DNA from: Ipomoea triloba | Lineage: Eukaryota > Streptophyta > Magnoliopsida > Solanales > Convolvulaceae | Direction: 5' to 3' | Length of the DNA: 64,000 nt | Assembly: GCF_003576645.1 (NCBI RefSeq) | Contig: NC_044919.1 | Coordinates: forward strand, 15,486,681-15,550,680 | Notes under the pieces: generated by a model | Database searches by the model: none | Seen by the model: only the letters and a program-made list of their open reading frames with translations | What the model was told of the DNA's origin: nothing | Made by a program: the position numbers and the translations under genes | Shown: positions 45,524-57,800 of the stretch, in pieces | How the letters are laid out: every line of letters begins with the position of its first letter | Numbering within the stretch: the stretch's first letter is position 1

Positions 45524-47219
45524 CCATTTTCTGTTAACACAGAAAAACGACCACTACAGTAGGGTAAGGACAATGCTCTCCTTACCAAATTTTATTGTTA
45601 CACGGGAAAATGGTCAAATAGGCCATTGAACTTTATACGAAAGAGCAATTAAGCCCTTGAATTTTAAAAAGTTGTAATTAAACACATCAAATTGTCATTT
45701 TTGTGCATCTGGGCCCAATAGCCGGCTATCTATCTGTAAAAATGGGTAATTAGGGCTCCGGTCATCTTCTTCACTGAAGAAGAAGAAGGTGACTAGCTGG
45801 TTGCCTCCTCCAAATCGAGGAAGAAGGACCTTTCACCGGTCTTAGTTGTCAGAACCCTGATTATTGGTGTTTACCTGTGGATAATGTGGATAATTTTTTA
45901 GGTAAGGAGTTCTAAGCTGTACTGACTCCACTGAGACTCGATGTCATGACCTCCCATATGAGAGAGTCACTACATGCCATCTGAGCACAAGGTGCTTGGC
46001 ATCTGTTGAATAGTGATACATGTATGTCATTTGTTATTTTTGCGTGAGCATGAATAGTTCTCATGGGATTTTAATCATATTGCCCCGTCACTGATCCTTT
46101 CTTATTGCCCCTTCCTGCTTCAGAATCCTCAAGAAGAAAACTAGATTTCATAATTCTTTATGAGAAGACAAAGGTCATTGTCCTCACTACTACTATACGA
46201 GCATTCAGCATAGTTACTGAGCAAAATAGAGCTGTTGATTTCTCACTATTAGTAGCATGCTTGGGGGTTTCTGTGGATTGAGAGATTCCTGTGCAGCTTC
46301 TACAGATTCTTCCTCGCACCATGTTGTTAACCTTTAGGAGTTAATTCCTTCCTTGTATGATTATTCCCTCCATTTGATTTTAAAAAATTAAAATAGAAAA
46401 GGTCATTTTGTCATTTACAATAAGAATTCCCATTAAAATTGTCTTATTATTACTCCCTTTGTCTTATTTTATCTGGCATATATACTATATATTCTATTCA
46501 TTAGTCAAATTAACTTTCTTTTTCGTTTATTTTCTTTAGTTCTTTTTACTTGTTTAAATTTGATATTTATTTTTTGTGTTGAATAGTACTTTTAAAAAAT
46601 GAGACGGATAGAGTATTTTTTTAACAGTATTTGCTACATTATTTTTTAAAAATAATAATTTTGGTCAATTAATTATACATATATTGTAAACCCAATCTAT
46701 GAATTATTTTCTTATATATAATTTTTTCTCATTTAATTGTATGTAAAGTGGCATTTTTAATTTACCAGTACCAGTTCTATTAAAATTAACATTGTACTGT
46801 TTGAATTTTTAAATTATTGAAGTTTTAATGTCTGTCTTGTTTCTTTCTTAAAAGTCTCCTAGCATGCATAATATATAGGATTGTATATTCTCTTTTGTAT
46901 TTGATGAACATACATATACACTTTTCATAGAAACTAAACCTAAAACAAGATTAAGAAACTCATCACCCCTGTAAAATTAAAATTAAAACAACGTGAAAAT
47001 TTTAAATTGATGATCGAGAAAATAGAAAATACTAATACAGACATGTAGAGATATTTCATATATAGTAACTGGCCGGACATGAATATCATATATGAAACAT
47101 AACTGTACATTATTATTATCATTATTATTACTATTAACATCAGATAGATATTCAGTGGCAGAAGGCAAATAGATAAGCATTATATTGAGTGAAGAAGCTA
47201 GTATAGGTGGTGCTTCAAT
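45524..47219. other. Intergenic between the convergent SUV3 and HMT genes
   Basis: Contains the SUV3 3' side, a repeat-like stretch at 45600-45780 (aataggccattgaactttat), a minus-strand SINE fragment at about 45925-46001 and a Stowaway-like MITE at 46453-46613. No gene was recognised. Confidence 0.6.
46453..46613. mobile_element. Stowaway-like MITE (short)
   Basis: Inverted ends ctccctttgtcttatttta and gagacggatagag, flanked by TA. Confidence 0.6.
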
Positions 47220-50200
47220 TCATTCTAAGCGAGAGATGGAAGATGAGTTGGTGGAGAGAAGCTTGGAAATGGCTCTGATGGTGTTAGGAGTTGTCCTACA
47301 GCAGCCTCCCACCAGCGAAGCACCAACCTCGCACCATTTCCCTACATACCACACAAACTCTCCATCTCCATCTCCATCTCCAACGCCCCTACTGGACGCC
47401 TCCTGCAAATTAAAACACCATTATTCATATATTATATTAGCAAAGCAGATCAATAATATAATATCTAAAAACATAATAAGTGTGAATGAAGGTTATACCC
47501 TTCATTTATGTCCGTTGTTTCCGTTAAGCTTTTTTGTATATTATGCTATAAAAGTTGTACCTTACAATATATTAGACAAACATACCCCTACTGTTATAAC
47601 TTTCGTTATCTTTTCCACTATTATTACCATGCACATGCATTCACTATATATTTTCTTATTTTCTTCAATAATGATAATATATTATATATACATATTATAT
47701 ATTGGAGTTATATATTAGTTATTTTCAAAAATATAAATATAAAATTTATAAAAATATTTTACATATTATAATAATAATAATTATTATTATTAACAATAAT
47801 TTAAATATCTAAATTCTAAATAAATTTAAAATTTTAATATAAAATATTAATATTGGGCACCTATTTTCTGCGCATCGCGCATAAGAAAAACTAGTATAAT
47901 GTAATATAAGCAGAGAATTGAATTGAATTGATCCATGCATATATCCACTTATTTTGCTTACCACCCACAACTTCCTCTCCGGATCATAAGTCTCGCCGCT
48001 GTTGGGATACACAAGTATAGGCTTGCTCGTCACCTGCGGGCAGCCACAATATAATATATGTGTGTGAAGAAACTGCAATTAATGACAGTTACCCAACCAA
48101 GTATGTATAGTAGTTATTCAAATTTAGTTGACTTAATTCTATTTTTGCTCTTACAAACTTATAGGTATAAGTTCATTTTTATTTTTTGTTTCAAAATATC
48201 CTCCTTTGGTGGTATAGTATTATCATACGAAGTAATTGTTATACAATGGACCATGGTCCTCAAATGAAATTGTAGTAAAATTAAAATGATACTTTAATGT
48301 TGCTATAATAAAATTAGTGTGTAAGGAAAATGAAATTACAAAATAGAGCTCATGCAATAATGTATATTGTCAAATGAAATTATAATAAAATTGAAGTAAT
48401 ACTTTGATATTGCTATAATGAAACTAGTGTGTTTGAAAAATGAAACTAAAAAACAGAACAATATTGCAAATGAAATTGAAGTGTAATTAGAATGATACTT
48501 ACTTCATGGACCGTACTACTAAATGGACCGTGGTCCACAGTAAAATTTGCCGATGGCATGACCATTTAATAGAACTATAAGTCTTGTGAATTTTTATGAA
48601 ATAAACTTTATGCACTAGACTTAAGGTTTTCCCTAAAATAGACTTGTGATTTTTACAATTACACTTTTTAAAATTGCACAATAGATTTATGTATTGATAA
48701 CCGTTTTATTATTAAGAAAAAATGAGAATTTTAAGTGGTTAATACTATCATTTTTAATATCATTTAACATATTTGATGACGAAAGACCAAAAAGGGTCAT
48801 GCCACAATAGTACTAAGAGCAACGGCGATGTTTTGAAAAAAAAAAAAAAGAGACTAAAAGTGGGATGCCACATATAAATTTAGGACAAAAAGGAAAAATG
48901 ACTTAACATTTATAATTGAATAGACCGAAATGTTGTACGTCCTTGTATTTAAGGCCTTTTAAACGAAATACTCAGACCAAAAGGAAGGTTTTAAAAAAAA
49001 AGGAATTAAAAGTGAACTGAAAACTATAAATTTAGAACCAAAAATGAAATTAACTCAATTTAATTAATTTGTTATACATACCTTTTGGATTGCTTGTACC
49101 AGTCCATGAATATATCTGGGAGGAGTGCAATTGATTCCAACACTCACAACTTGCGAACATGAATCCGCAATTGAAGCGCATTCTTCTATTGAATCTCCAC
49201 TCACTACGTTTGCCCCATCCTTAGAATTGAAGGAAAACCAGCCTGGAACTTTGATGCTTTCTTCCTCAAGAAGTTGGGCATAGGCCTACGTTACATCAAA
49301 TACAATATAATATAATTGACATACAAGAGTTTAATTAACTTAATGTCCTGACTGAAAATTAAATGATGAACTAGCTTAGTTAGGGTAAGGTAACAGCTAT
49401 ATATATTAAGCTAGCTTAATGTGCCCTTTGCTATGAATTTCTGAGGTTTGCTATATCGCTCTAGAGCTTTCTTGCATTTGTACATAACATCTTATAGTTT
49501 GTATAATTTTCTAGAAGCATATACATAACACCAGAGATGGTAGAGATTCTTAGAATAGAGTTTTTGAGAGGGTTGTAGAAACTAATTTCTAACCATATGA
49601 TCTAGTCGATCTCCACCGTCCCGTCCATTAAAGAGCTGAGGTGGCTTGGAATTGGTACAAATACCTTAAGGGGACACATTTGTAACAATTCTATAGTTCA
49701 AACAATCTAAGTTCTTTATAAAGAAGTTCTTTCTTAGACTTTCTTGCCAGATTTTGAATTTATTACTCAAATACTTAATTAGTTATTCCATCGTTTACTT
49801 GACATCACTTCCGAGTGTTGATGTAACGAGAACGGAGTCCGTGACATTAATTAGACATACATATATACCTGGGCTTCCAATTTGTTTGGGATTGTCTCAA
49901 ATGCTATGAGATCAGCTCCAGAATCCGCTAGAATTTGAACTCTTCTCCGGTGAAAATTCTTCAAGGTCTCAATGGTGACGGTATCCCCGTACATCCCACT
50001 ACATATATAGCGCACCATATATACAACATTCATTAAAAGTTAAAACATAAAATAAAATATATACAATTTCACTGACCTGTATTCAGAACCATCGGCCAAA
50101 TAAGCTCCATAACTCCCAACAGAGGCAGCAACTAAGATTGGCCGTTGCTTTGTGCTTGTTTCATCTCCATTAATAATGTCCCAACAACCTTTGGTGGCTC

Positions 50201-53200
50201 TGTCATTATAAATGTCCCGTGCCTCACATGCGATTTGCACGCTTCGTTTCAATAAGGATTCTCCTTCTTCCCTCGATAAGCCCTTGGCTTCAAATCCTTG
50301 GAGGGTAGCCTATATAGTATAAGTAGTAGGGAAGGCACAACTTTTTAGACTTGATTGTTTAAACCTCCAATCTCGAGGGTAGCCTATGTAGTACAAATAC
50401 AAGAAAGCTATAGCTAGTAACTAAGGTGTAACTTTATGGACTTGCAATTACCACTACGCCAAAAGGTATAGCTAGTAACAAAAGCCCAACTTTATTTTTT
50501 TATATCGCTAGATATTTTCGAGAGGTTGGGTGCTGGACTTAACCCTTTAAGCCTTTTACTAGCCTGCCCAGTCTCCATTATCCAATAAAGCATATCGGAT
50601 CGATCTTAGTAGTAAACAAATTAATTAATTAAAATATAACACTTGGCGTGTAAATCCAACCTGATAAGATGCAGATATTATGATGTTTGCACCAGCTTCA
50701 AGGTAATCCAAGTGCACCTGTAACATGATTACAACAGGGGAATAATCAAATATCAACATATATGTAACCTAAACGTACAAGTGCTCCTATTAATTAGTAG
50801 GTCTAATAGCCAGATTTTAGGGTGTGCAAGATGTGGCATCGCAGAAGGTCCCAAAATTTTGGAAGCTCCTAGTCCAGTCCTGGCCTAATAATTAGTATAT
50901 GTTTTGTGATTATTTTGGTCCAAAATTAGATTTTTTGCATTTTTCTCTTTGCAATTTTTCTTCCATTCGCAGTTTATTTATACTTTGATAGGCCTCACTT
51001 ATTTACCAGCACAGGACCACGGCCAGGCAAATAAAAAAACCGAATTAGAGTATAGAGACGCGTACACATCATCATTATAATTAATATTTTCGATCTAGTC
51101 TAGACTTATAAACATGAATACATATACTATTACAAAAGAAACACACATAGACAACAGTACAAAGAAAACAATTTTTTGACAAAATCTGCTCAAAAAGCTT
51201 GAAAAGAATACTTTGAGACCTAAGGATAAAAGTTTGATTGTTTTTGGGTTTATTTTAATTAATTAAATAATAATTAACTAGCCTGATAAGTATTGCATGC
51301 AGAACACAGATGTCGAATGAATTCCACGTTGAGACTAAAAAACAACTATGACGTGGCAAGATAAGCTTACCCACGTCACTGGTAAGATACAACATGGTGG
51401 GACCCACCTTCATTTAGGGGGGCATGCTACACCCCACTAATTTTATCACTCATCTTTCACAAACAAACCAAAATCCTAAATATTAGTAAATTTAAAATTA
51501 AAATTTAAAAAGGACATTAAGAAAATGATTGATTGATTGATTTGTGGATGATAAAATTAGGAATTCCCATTTTCCTTAGAGAATAGAAAAAGTAGAGTCG
51601 TTCCACTAATATTAAACTCAAAGGTAAAATACATAAAAATTGATTTATTATATAAGATATAAGAAACAACATAACAATATTATAATAATTTATTTCAAAC
51701 TAATTTTAAAATTAGATTAAAAACTTTGAACTTTAACTATTTTAATTGTCCCTCAAAATAAATATTACAGACCATATTAAGGAAATTAGTAAAGTTTCAC
51801 TAAGAACATCCACAATAATGAATTTTGAAAGGCTTTTGCAGGTTTTTAAACATATGTGGAGGAGAGAGAACGTGAAGAGTTTTCATGCAAAACCTTATTT
51901 TTATCAGAATTGTGAGATCCAATAATGAAAAAAAAAAAAACAAAAACAAACTCTCTTACTTGTTGCGTAAATTGCAACCACAGCGCCCAATCGGGCACAC
52001 GCATTACACGAGCTCGCTGGGCACGTTAATCTGAAGCTTTTCTTTTATCTTTTTATTTTTTGTTGTTCAGATTTATTTTGCTTTTTTTTTTTTTACCCCT
52101 ATTCATTTTTCACATCTCTCTTTCCTAATCGCGTCTACAAAAACTCTTCAAATCTATGCCTATTAAGAATGCTCTAATATGGTAGCACAAAATTTCGTAC
52201 TCCATAATAAGAAAACAATTATCCTAAAGACAGTACAGTGATGGGCCTAACGGTCCCTAAAAATCAAAATATATTCTTAAAGAATTTGTTTTCAAATCAA
52301 TGAATGACAACATCCCAAACATATTCTTAATTTAATGGGTTCGAGCCTCATTGGAGGTAATACTGACTCTTGTGCTTCAATAGGTTGAGAAAATAGTTAT
52401 GAACATATACTGCATTGTGTTGAGAAAATAGTTATGAATAGATACTGCATTATAATAGAGTTAGTAGTATTCAAAAAAAAAATAAAAAATTAAACTGTTC
52501 GACGAGGTACTAGAAGTTCCCAACCACAATACCTTTTGAAGAATGCCACGAAAGTTAGTTACTTTCTCCTATTAAATACGGAGTATAAAACAAATATTCA
52601 TAATGTGACATATATAACGTTTATTAAATGATTTTTTTTTCAATAACTTGTGACGAATTAATGGACCTTATCCTAAATGATTAATAAAAACTTATGTAAC
52701 AATAATTTTAAAAACATATTATATAATTTGACTTACTAGATAATGAAAATTATGAAATTTAATACAAAATTGACATGACTTTTTTTTTTTTTTACCAGTA
52801 AGACCTTGTTCGGTAACATAGTTAGCTTATCAGTTAATTTTTGACTTATTTGACCACTATTAGTTGTTTGACTTGGTTAAACAGTCAATATACGCGTTTG
52901 ATTAATTAGCTTTTTGTAGTAGTTTATTGATTTAAAATGCTAAACTTCAAAAAACTGCTCAAAATAACTTTTTCGATTAGCTTTTTAAAAATTAAAGTCA
53001 TTTTGCATGTAATCAGTTATCAGCTAACAACTAATTTAATAAACATCTTTCTATTATCAATTAGTGCTATCAACTAGTCAAACCACTAACCTAATCGGCT
53101 TACAACTATCAACTATTTAACAAACACCCTAAATCTTGTATTGTTGATCTACTAACTACTTTAATTTATTAAGCCACAATTAATTAGTAAAAATTAATAA

Positions 53201-54924
53201 TATAAATTTAAAAATTATACTACTCTCCTATACTAAAATCACTATATAAGAATTACTTTCTAATTGTTTTAAAGGGACTAATATGTGTAGTATTTTTTTT
53301 TTGTATTTAATTATCATGTAAATTCTTTTTCAAGATGGTATGTATTGGTTTGTGATAGTACAACCAATAATTCGCAGGCCGTGACGATACCACATGCATC
53401 AAGTAAGATGGTTTTATTTGAAAAATAGCAATTTTTTTTTGGGTAAATACAAAGAGCGTTATACGTCGCACCGATTGACACGAATTGAGATTGAAAACAG
53501 ATCATACAAATAATATTTAAATGGCAAGTTATAAACACCCTCAAAAGCGCATCCAACTAATTAATTTCCACCACGTAATTATTACTAGGAAAAGCAAATA
53601 AAACACAGATTGGCACGTCTAGCTGAGAATTAAAGTTAATTCTTAATAGTTAATAAAATTAACTAATTAAAATTAAAGTGTTTGATATATTAATTTTTGA
53701 ATTAGAGGTGTAAAAAGACATAAAAGGATAAAGAAAAAATTATAATTTTTGTCCCTAAGTTATAGGATAATTGCAGAATTCGTCCATAAGTGTTTGTCAT
53801 ACTCATTTTTCGTTCCTAAGTTGTCATTGGCGTTGTACTTTTCATCATTTTACTAATAAAATATTAAGAAATTTACAATTTTAGTATAATTCAAGGATGA
53901 AAAGTGAACACAAAAGTGACCAACACTCGGAGTGAATTCTACAATTATCATACTCCCTCCGTCCCTAATTGTTTGTCTCATTTACTTTTTGCACGGTTTT
54001 TAATGCAACATAGCAAATGATATTAACTTTCCAATTTTGCCCTTCAAAAGTAGGTGTAATTTGTACAAAGTACAATCGTACTTATCTCATTAATGGTCTA
54101 AAAAGTTGAAAAGTCAAAAGGGTAAATTGGGAAATGTAGAATGATAGTTATGTTCAATTTTAAAAAGAGGACATTATTTTGGGACAAACTAAAAAGGAAA
54201 GTAAGACAGGTAAAATGGAACGGAGGGAGTATAATTTAGAGACGAAAAATACAATTAAGAAATTAAAATTTTGATTAATGAAGAATAGATGGTGCCATTT
54301 TTAAAAACTAATAAAGAAAATGAAAAAAGTTAAAATTTATAAGCTTTTTTTTTTTTTGTATAATTTTTAAAATTAACTATTATTTTAAATTTATAATGTA
54401 ATAAACGGAGCTTATAATTTATTTGTAAGCTATATCAAACGTAGCCACAAGCCAAAAGTAAGTAAATACATAAGATGAACCTAGACTAGGAAACAGGAAA
54501 TATTCACTTTTAAACTCCTCCCTTAATTAAATCCCGAAAAGAAAGCTTATTATTGTATAAATATAATACATAAGGACCCTCTGATCTTTTAGAATTTAGA
54601 GAGATGATATTTCCCTTTACTAACATTAATCAATAATCGATTATCTGATTATATGATTATATGAAAAAGTAATTAAAAAAAAAAAAGAAGTAATAATAAA
54701 TTAAAGAGCCATATATCCAACATGTAACGTATACGTACCCTTCGAATGAGGTGAGGAGAGCTGAGAAGGCATTTGGCACTCCAAAGAGGGTCATCCAGGT
54801 CGGCGCCATGTCGCTCGAGCTCCGTCGCCAGGCCGCCGTCTATGACGGCGTAGCCACCGCACCGGCGGAGGAGATCCGTCATGATCGAAGATGATGACGA
54901 CTGTTCAAAGCTTTTCAGGCCCAT
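47220..54924 (-). CDS. HMT3: Homocysteine S-methyltransferase (HMT3-like)
   Basis: Exons on the minus strand: 54924-54739, 50717-50661, 50309-50077, 49998-49869, 49285-49082, 48033-47962, 47402-47220. All have GT-AG borders and join in frame to 354 residues, close to plant HMTs of about 330-350. The fold is a TIM barrel. Visible signatures are [22 protein letters not shown] near the start, [48 protein letters not shown] (Cys255) and GGCCRTTP (Cys328, Cys329). The three Cys residues bind the catalytic zinc. The enzyme moves a methyl group from S-methylmethionine (or S-adenosylmethionine) to homocysteine to make methionine, in the cytosol. A GDGDGDG run near 302-308 comes from a short repeat in exon 7. 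HMT2 and HMT3 cannot be separated with certainty. Intron 1 is about 4 kb and full of MITEs. Confidence 0.94.
48240..48545. mobile_element. MITE with ggaccatggtcc-type ends in an HMT intron
   Basis: It starts with acaatggaccatggtcct and ends with aatggaccgtggtccac. The inside has repeated tgaaattgtagtaaaatt words. It is similar in its ends to the element at 33187-33432. Confidence 0.5.
48775..49055. mobile_element. Half copies of MITE family A
   Basis: Two consecutive right-arm fragments (gactaaaagtgggatgccac; gaattaaaagtgaactgaaa) match the right arm at 6780-6888. Confidence 0.5.
52336..52480 (+). mobile_element. SINE family 1, 5'-truncated copy
   Basis: It begins at the B-box-like atgggttcgagcctc and ends in an A-rich tail after gagttagtagtattc, as in the copy at 14745-14895. 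An internal stretch is duplicated (gagaaaatagttatgaa twice). Confidence 0.55.
52804..53130. mobile_element. hAT-like MITE
   Basis: The left end (ccttgttcggtaacatag) and right end (ttaacaaacaccct) resemble inverted copies. The inside has gtttgacttggttaaacag, shared with the copy at 63109-63418. Confidence 0.65.
53953..54229. mobile_element. Stowaway-like MITE
   Basis: Ends ctccctccgtccctaatt and aatggaacggagggag, flanked by TA. It is the best-conserved family member here. Confidence 0.8.
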
Positions 54925-55324
54925 CGTATATATGATTGCAGCCTAAAATTTGCAGGTTAAGGGAAAGAGGTTGGCGAGTTAAGAAGGGAAGAAGGTGATT
55001 GAAGTAATGAGCAGATCAAAGAAATATCAACTTCAATTCTAATACTTGTCTAGGTGCAATGACTACACGTCTCCACCTTTGCTTCTCAATTTACCACATA
55101 TATACAAATCTTACATGTTTAATTTACTAAACTACCCTTATATAATATATTATATCAACTTTTTCTTGAAAAAAAAATATATGAAGGACTTCAAGATAGA
55201 TAATATTGAATATGAGATCCTCTAATTAGATCAAAAGTTTGTGTCATTAGATAATCAAGCTTTTGGTTCATTATTATTATTTCTTTTTAAAAATTGATTA
55301 GGACTAAAATAATTAACTTTAAAA

Positions 55325-55732
55325 GAGTTAATTCCATTTTTGGTCCTATATTTATAGGTGGTAATTCACTTTTAGTCCTTTTTTATTAGAACATTCACTT
55401 TTGGTCCTAGTATTATTGCAAAGACATGACAATTTTTTGTCCTTTATCAACAAAAACAAATCAGTTTAAATATCGTTTAATACAAGGACATTTCGGTCTT
55501 CAATTATGAATGTTTTTTTTAAAAATAAACATAAAAATATAACGGTTTAACATACTTTGTATAGAAAAGATTGAAATGTCTTTGTATTTAACGATATTTC
55601 AACGATTTTGTTGATGGATGACTAAAATTGGTCATGCCACAATAATACCATGACCAAATGAGGATGTTCTAATAAAAAGGGACTAAAAATGGATTGTCAC
55701 ATATAAATCTAGGACAAAAATGGAATTAACTC
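55325..55732. mobile_element. Hairpin MITE, family A (second full copy)
   Basis: Same ends (gagttaattccatttttggtc; ggaattaactc) and same central palindrome as 6492-6888. Confidence 0.8.
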
Positions 55733-55746
55733 AACTTTAAAATATA

Positions 55747-56277
55747 CTCTCTCTAATCTATCGCATTTTATCTGTCTTATTTTCCTTTTTAGTTTGTCTC
55801 AAAATGCTTTTTAAAATTGAAGATCACCATCATTATACTTTTTCCAATTTACTTGAGGGGCATTTTTACTTGTTTAATTATGAGTTTTGCTTGTTTATTA
55901 TTTTTATTTACTTGTTTAATTATGAGTTTTGCTTGTTTATTATTTTTATTTCCTTGTTTAATTATGAGTTTTGCTTGTTTATTATTTTTATTTCACTCTT
56001 AAAATTGAAGATCACCATCATTATACTTTTTCCAATTTACTTGAGGGGCATTTTTACTTGTTTAATTATGAGTTTTGCTTGTTTATTATTTTTATTTACT
56101 TGTTTAATTATGAGTTTTGCTTGTTTATTATTTTTATTTCCTTGTTTAATTATGAGTTTTGCTTGTTTATTATTTTTATTTCCAAAAGTGAAGGGCATAA
56201 TTGAAAAACACATAACATTCACTTTAATTCTTTAAAAAACATGCAAAAAATGTGATCACCAATGCGGGATTGAGGGG
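55747..56277. mobile_element. Stowaway-like MITE with internal 188-bp and 42-bp duplications
   Basis: The left end is ctctctctaatctatcgca; the right end is degenerate. Inside, a block starting aaaattgaagatcaccatc occurs at 55813 and 56001 (offset 188). Within each block cttgtttaattatgagtttt repeats three times exactly 42 bases apart (55869, 55911, 55953; 56057, 56099, 56141). Other family members carry this part once. Confidence 0.75.
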
Positions 56278-56279
56278 TA

Positions 56280-57355
56280 TATTTTAAGAAATTTTTTAAA
56301 GTGATTAAATAAAATAATAAACATACTGATAGTTTAGTGATTAAGGGTGATTGAGTAAATATTATAGTAAGTTTTATGGTCTTGAATCAACGAGAAGTAC
56401 CAAGCTTTGCGAATTTGGGCTCAATGAATGTTGACATTGTTGTTAATCAATTGTTACACAATAAACCATAGTTTATATTGCATTGTGAATCCTGATACAA
56501 AAATTTTGTATCTTTAATTATTTCGACCGTTATCAATTTCTGTATATGTAAACAAAAAACTTGATAATTGCTAACACATCATATGATAACTACAGAATAC
56601 AGAAACTGTCAACTAATTGCAGGTACATAATGTGTTAATTATAGATACAGAATTTAAAAATTATTTTTGAATCAAGGCCTACAATACAAGGTAGACCTTG
56701 ATCCATGGTATAATTTGTCGTTGTTGCTGGTACTGGCAACCATACCACAGTGCGCTTGGTAAGATACACCATTAACATAAGATATAATTTATTATATTAA
56801 ATGTACATTTTTAATACACTAAAAGTTATTTTTTAAAAAGTACACTGTTTAATTACTTAAAGTACCTTTTTTGGTATACTATCAAATAATGTATCTTTAT
56901 ACACAACTAATATACATTCATCAATATATAAAAAACATAATATGTTAATTACAAAAACATAATATGCAGTTAATATATTATGTATCTTCAATTTACTTAT
57001 AAGCACATAATTATTGATTGAATGCACATAATATTAATTGTATATACATAATTTTTGAAGCATAATTTTCAATATAAGGTGGATTATGATCCATAGTATA
57101 AAATTTGCTATTCCTTTAGATAACCATGAAACATAGATTGATAAGTTTCTTTGATTTAATGATTTGGTCTATTTGATGTCAGACAACTTGGATGGTATTT
57201 TCATCAACATTTTCTTCCACTACAAATTGACAATAGTCATCGCCTTCGGATAAGAGCCATGCGTAAAGTGAGTGACTGCTCAATGCCTCAATTTTTAGAG
57301 ATTCATACACACACCTATATAAATGTGAATTCAAATAAGAACAACTTCTTTTTAT
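56280..57355. other. AT-rich repeat DNA
   Basis: No gene. The stretch at about 56690-57105 is bounded by atccatggtataatttg and atccatagtataaaatttg and contains many short near-repeats of aatatgttaattac. It may be a decayed MITE. Confidence 0.4.
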
Positions 57356-57800
57356 AAAAAGTAGGCTAAAGTGTCATTCCGCATCATGAACTATATTAGA
57401 TTATTCATACTGTACCTTAAACTTTGATAACGTCTATTTTGATACACAAACCATTAATTTTTTTTCATCTAGCATTTTCACAGGTTATCAGGTTACTATT
57501 GACAGAGTAATCAGGCTAGCAGCACCCGACCCGGAAACACTAGCAGGACCCAGAGGCAAGGCAACGGACGTTCAACCAACCGTTCAACACCTCACTCCTC
57601 AGCATCAATGCGCAACGGTCCAACTCCTCAACATTGATGATCAACGTTCAGCTCCTCAGCATTGACAGCATTGATGACCAACGTTCAGCAGCCTTAATGC
57701 TCCATTACTGAGCTGAACAAAATAAAAGGCTCACAAAAACACTTGTAGAGGGACGACACTTGAACGAGACAAAACTACACTCAACTCACCTTCTACACTG

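Larger units (their letters stand above)
50718..54738 (-). other. HMT intron 1, repeat-rich
   Basis: About 4 kb between exons 1 and 2. It contains a SINE 3' half (52336-52480), an hAT-like MITE (52804-53130), a Stowaway-like MITE (53953-54229) and otherwise AT-rich sequence. No additional gene is supported. Confidence 0.7.

Noticed and set aside
47185..47718. 177-codon plus-strand frame
   Set aside because: It is antisense to the last HMT exon and runs into AT-rich intron.
55804..56235. 143-codon hydrophobic repeat protein
   Set aside because: The frame comes from the 42-bp duplicated AT-rich MITE unit.
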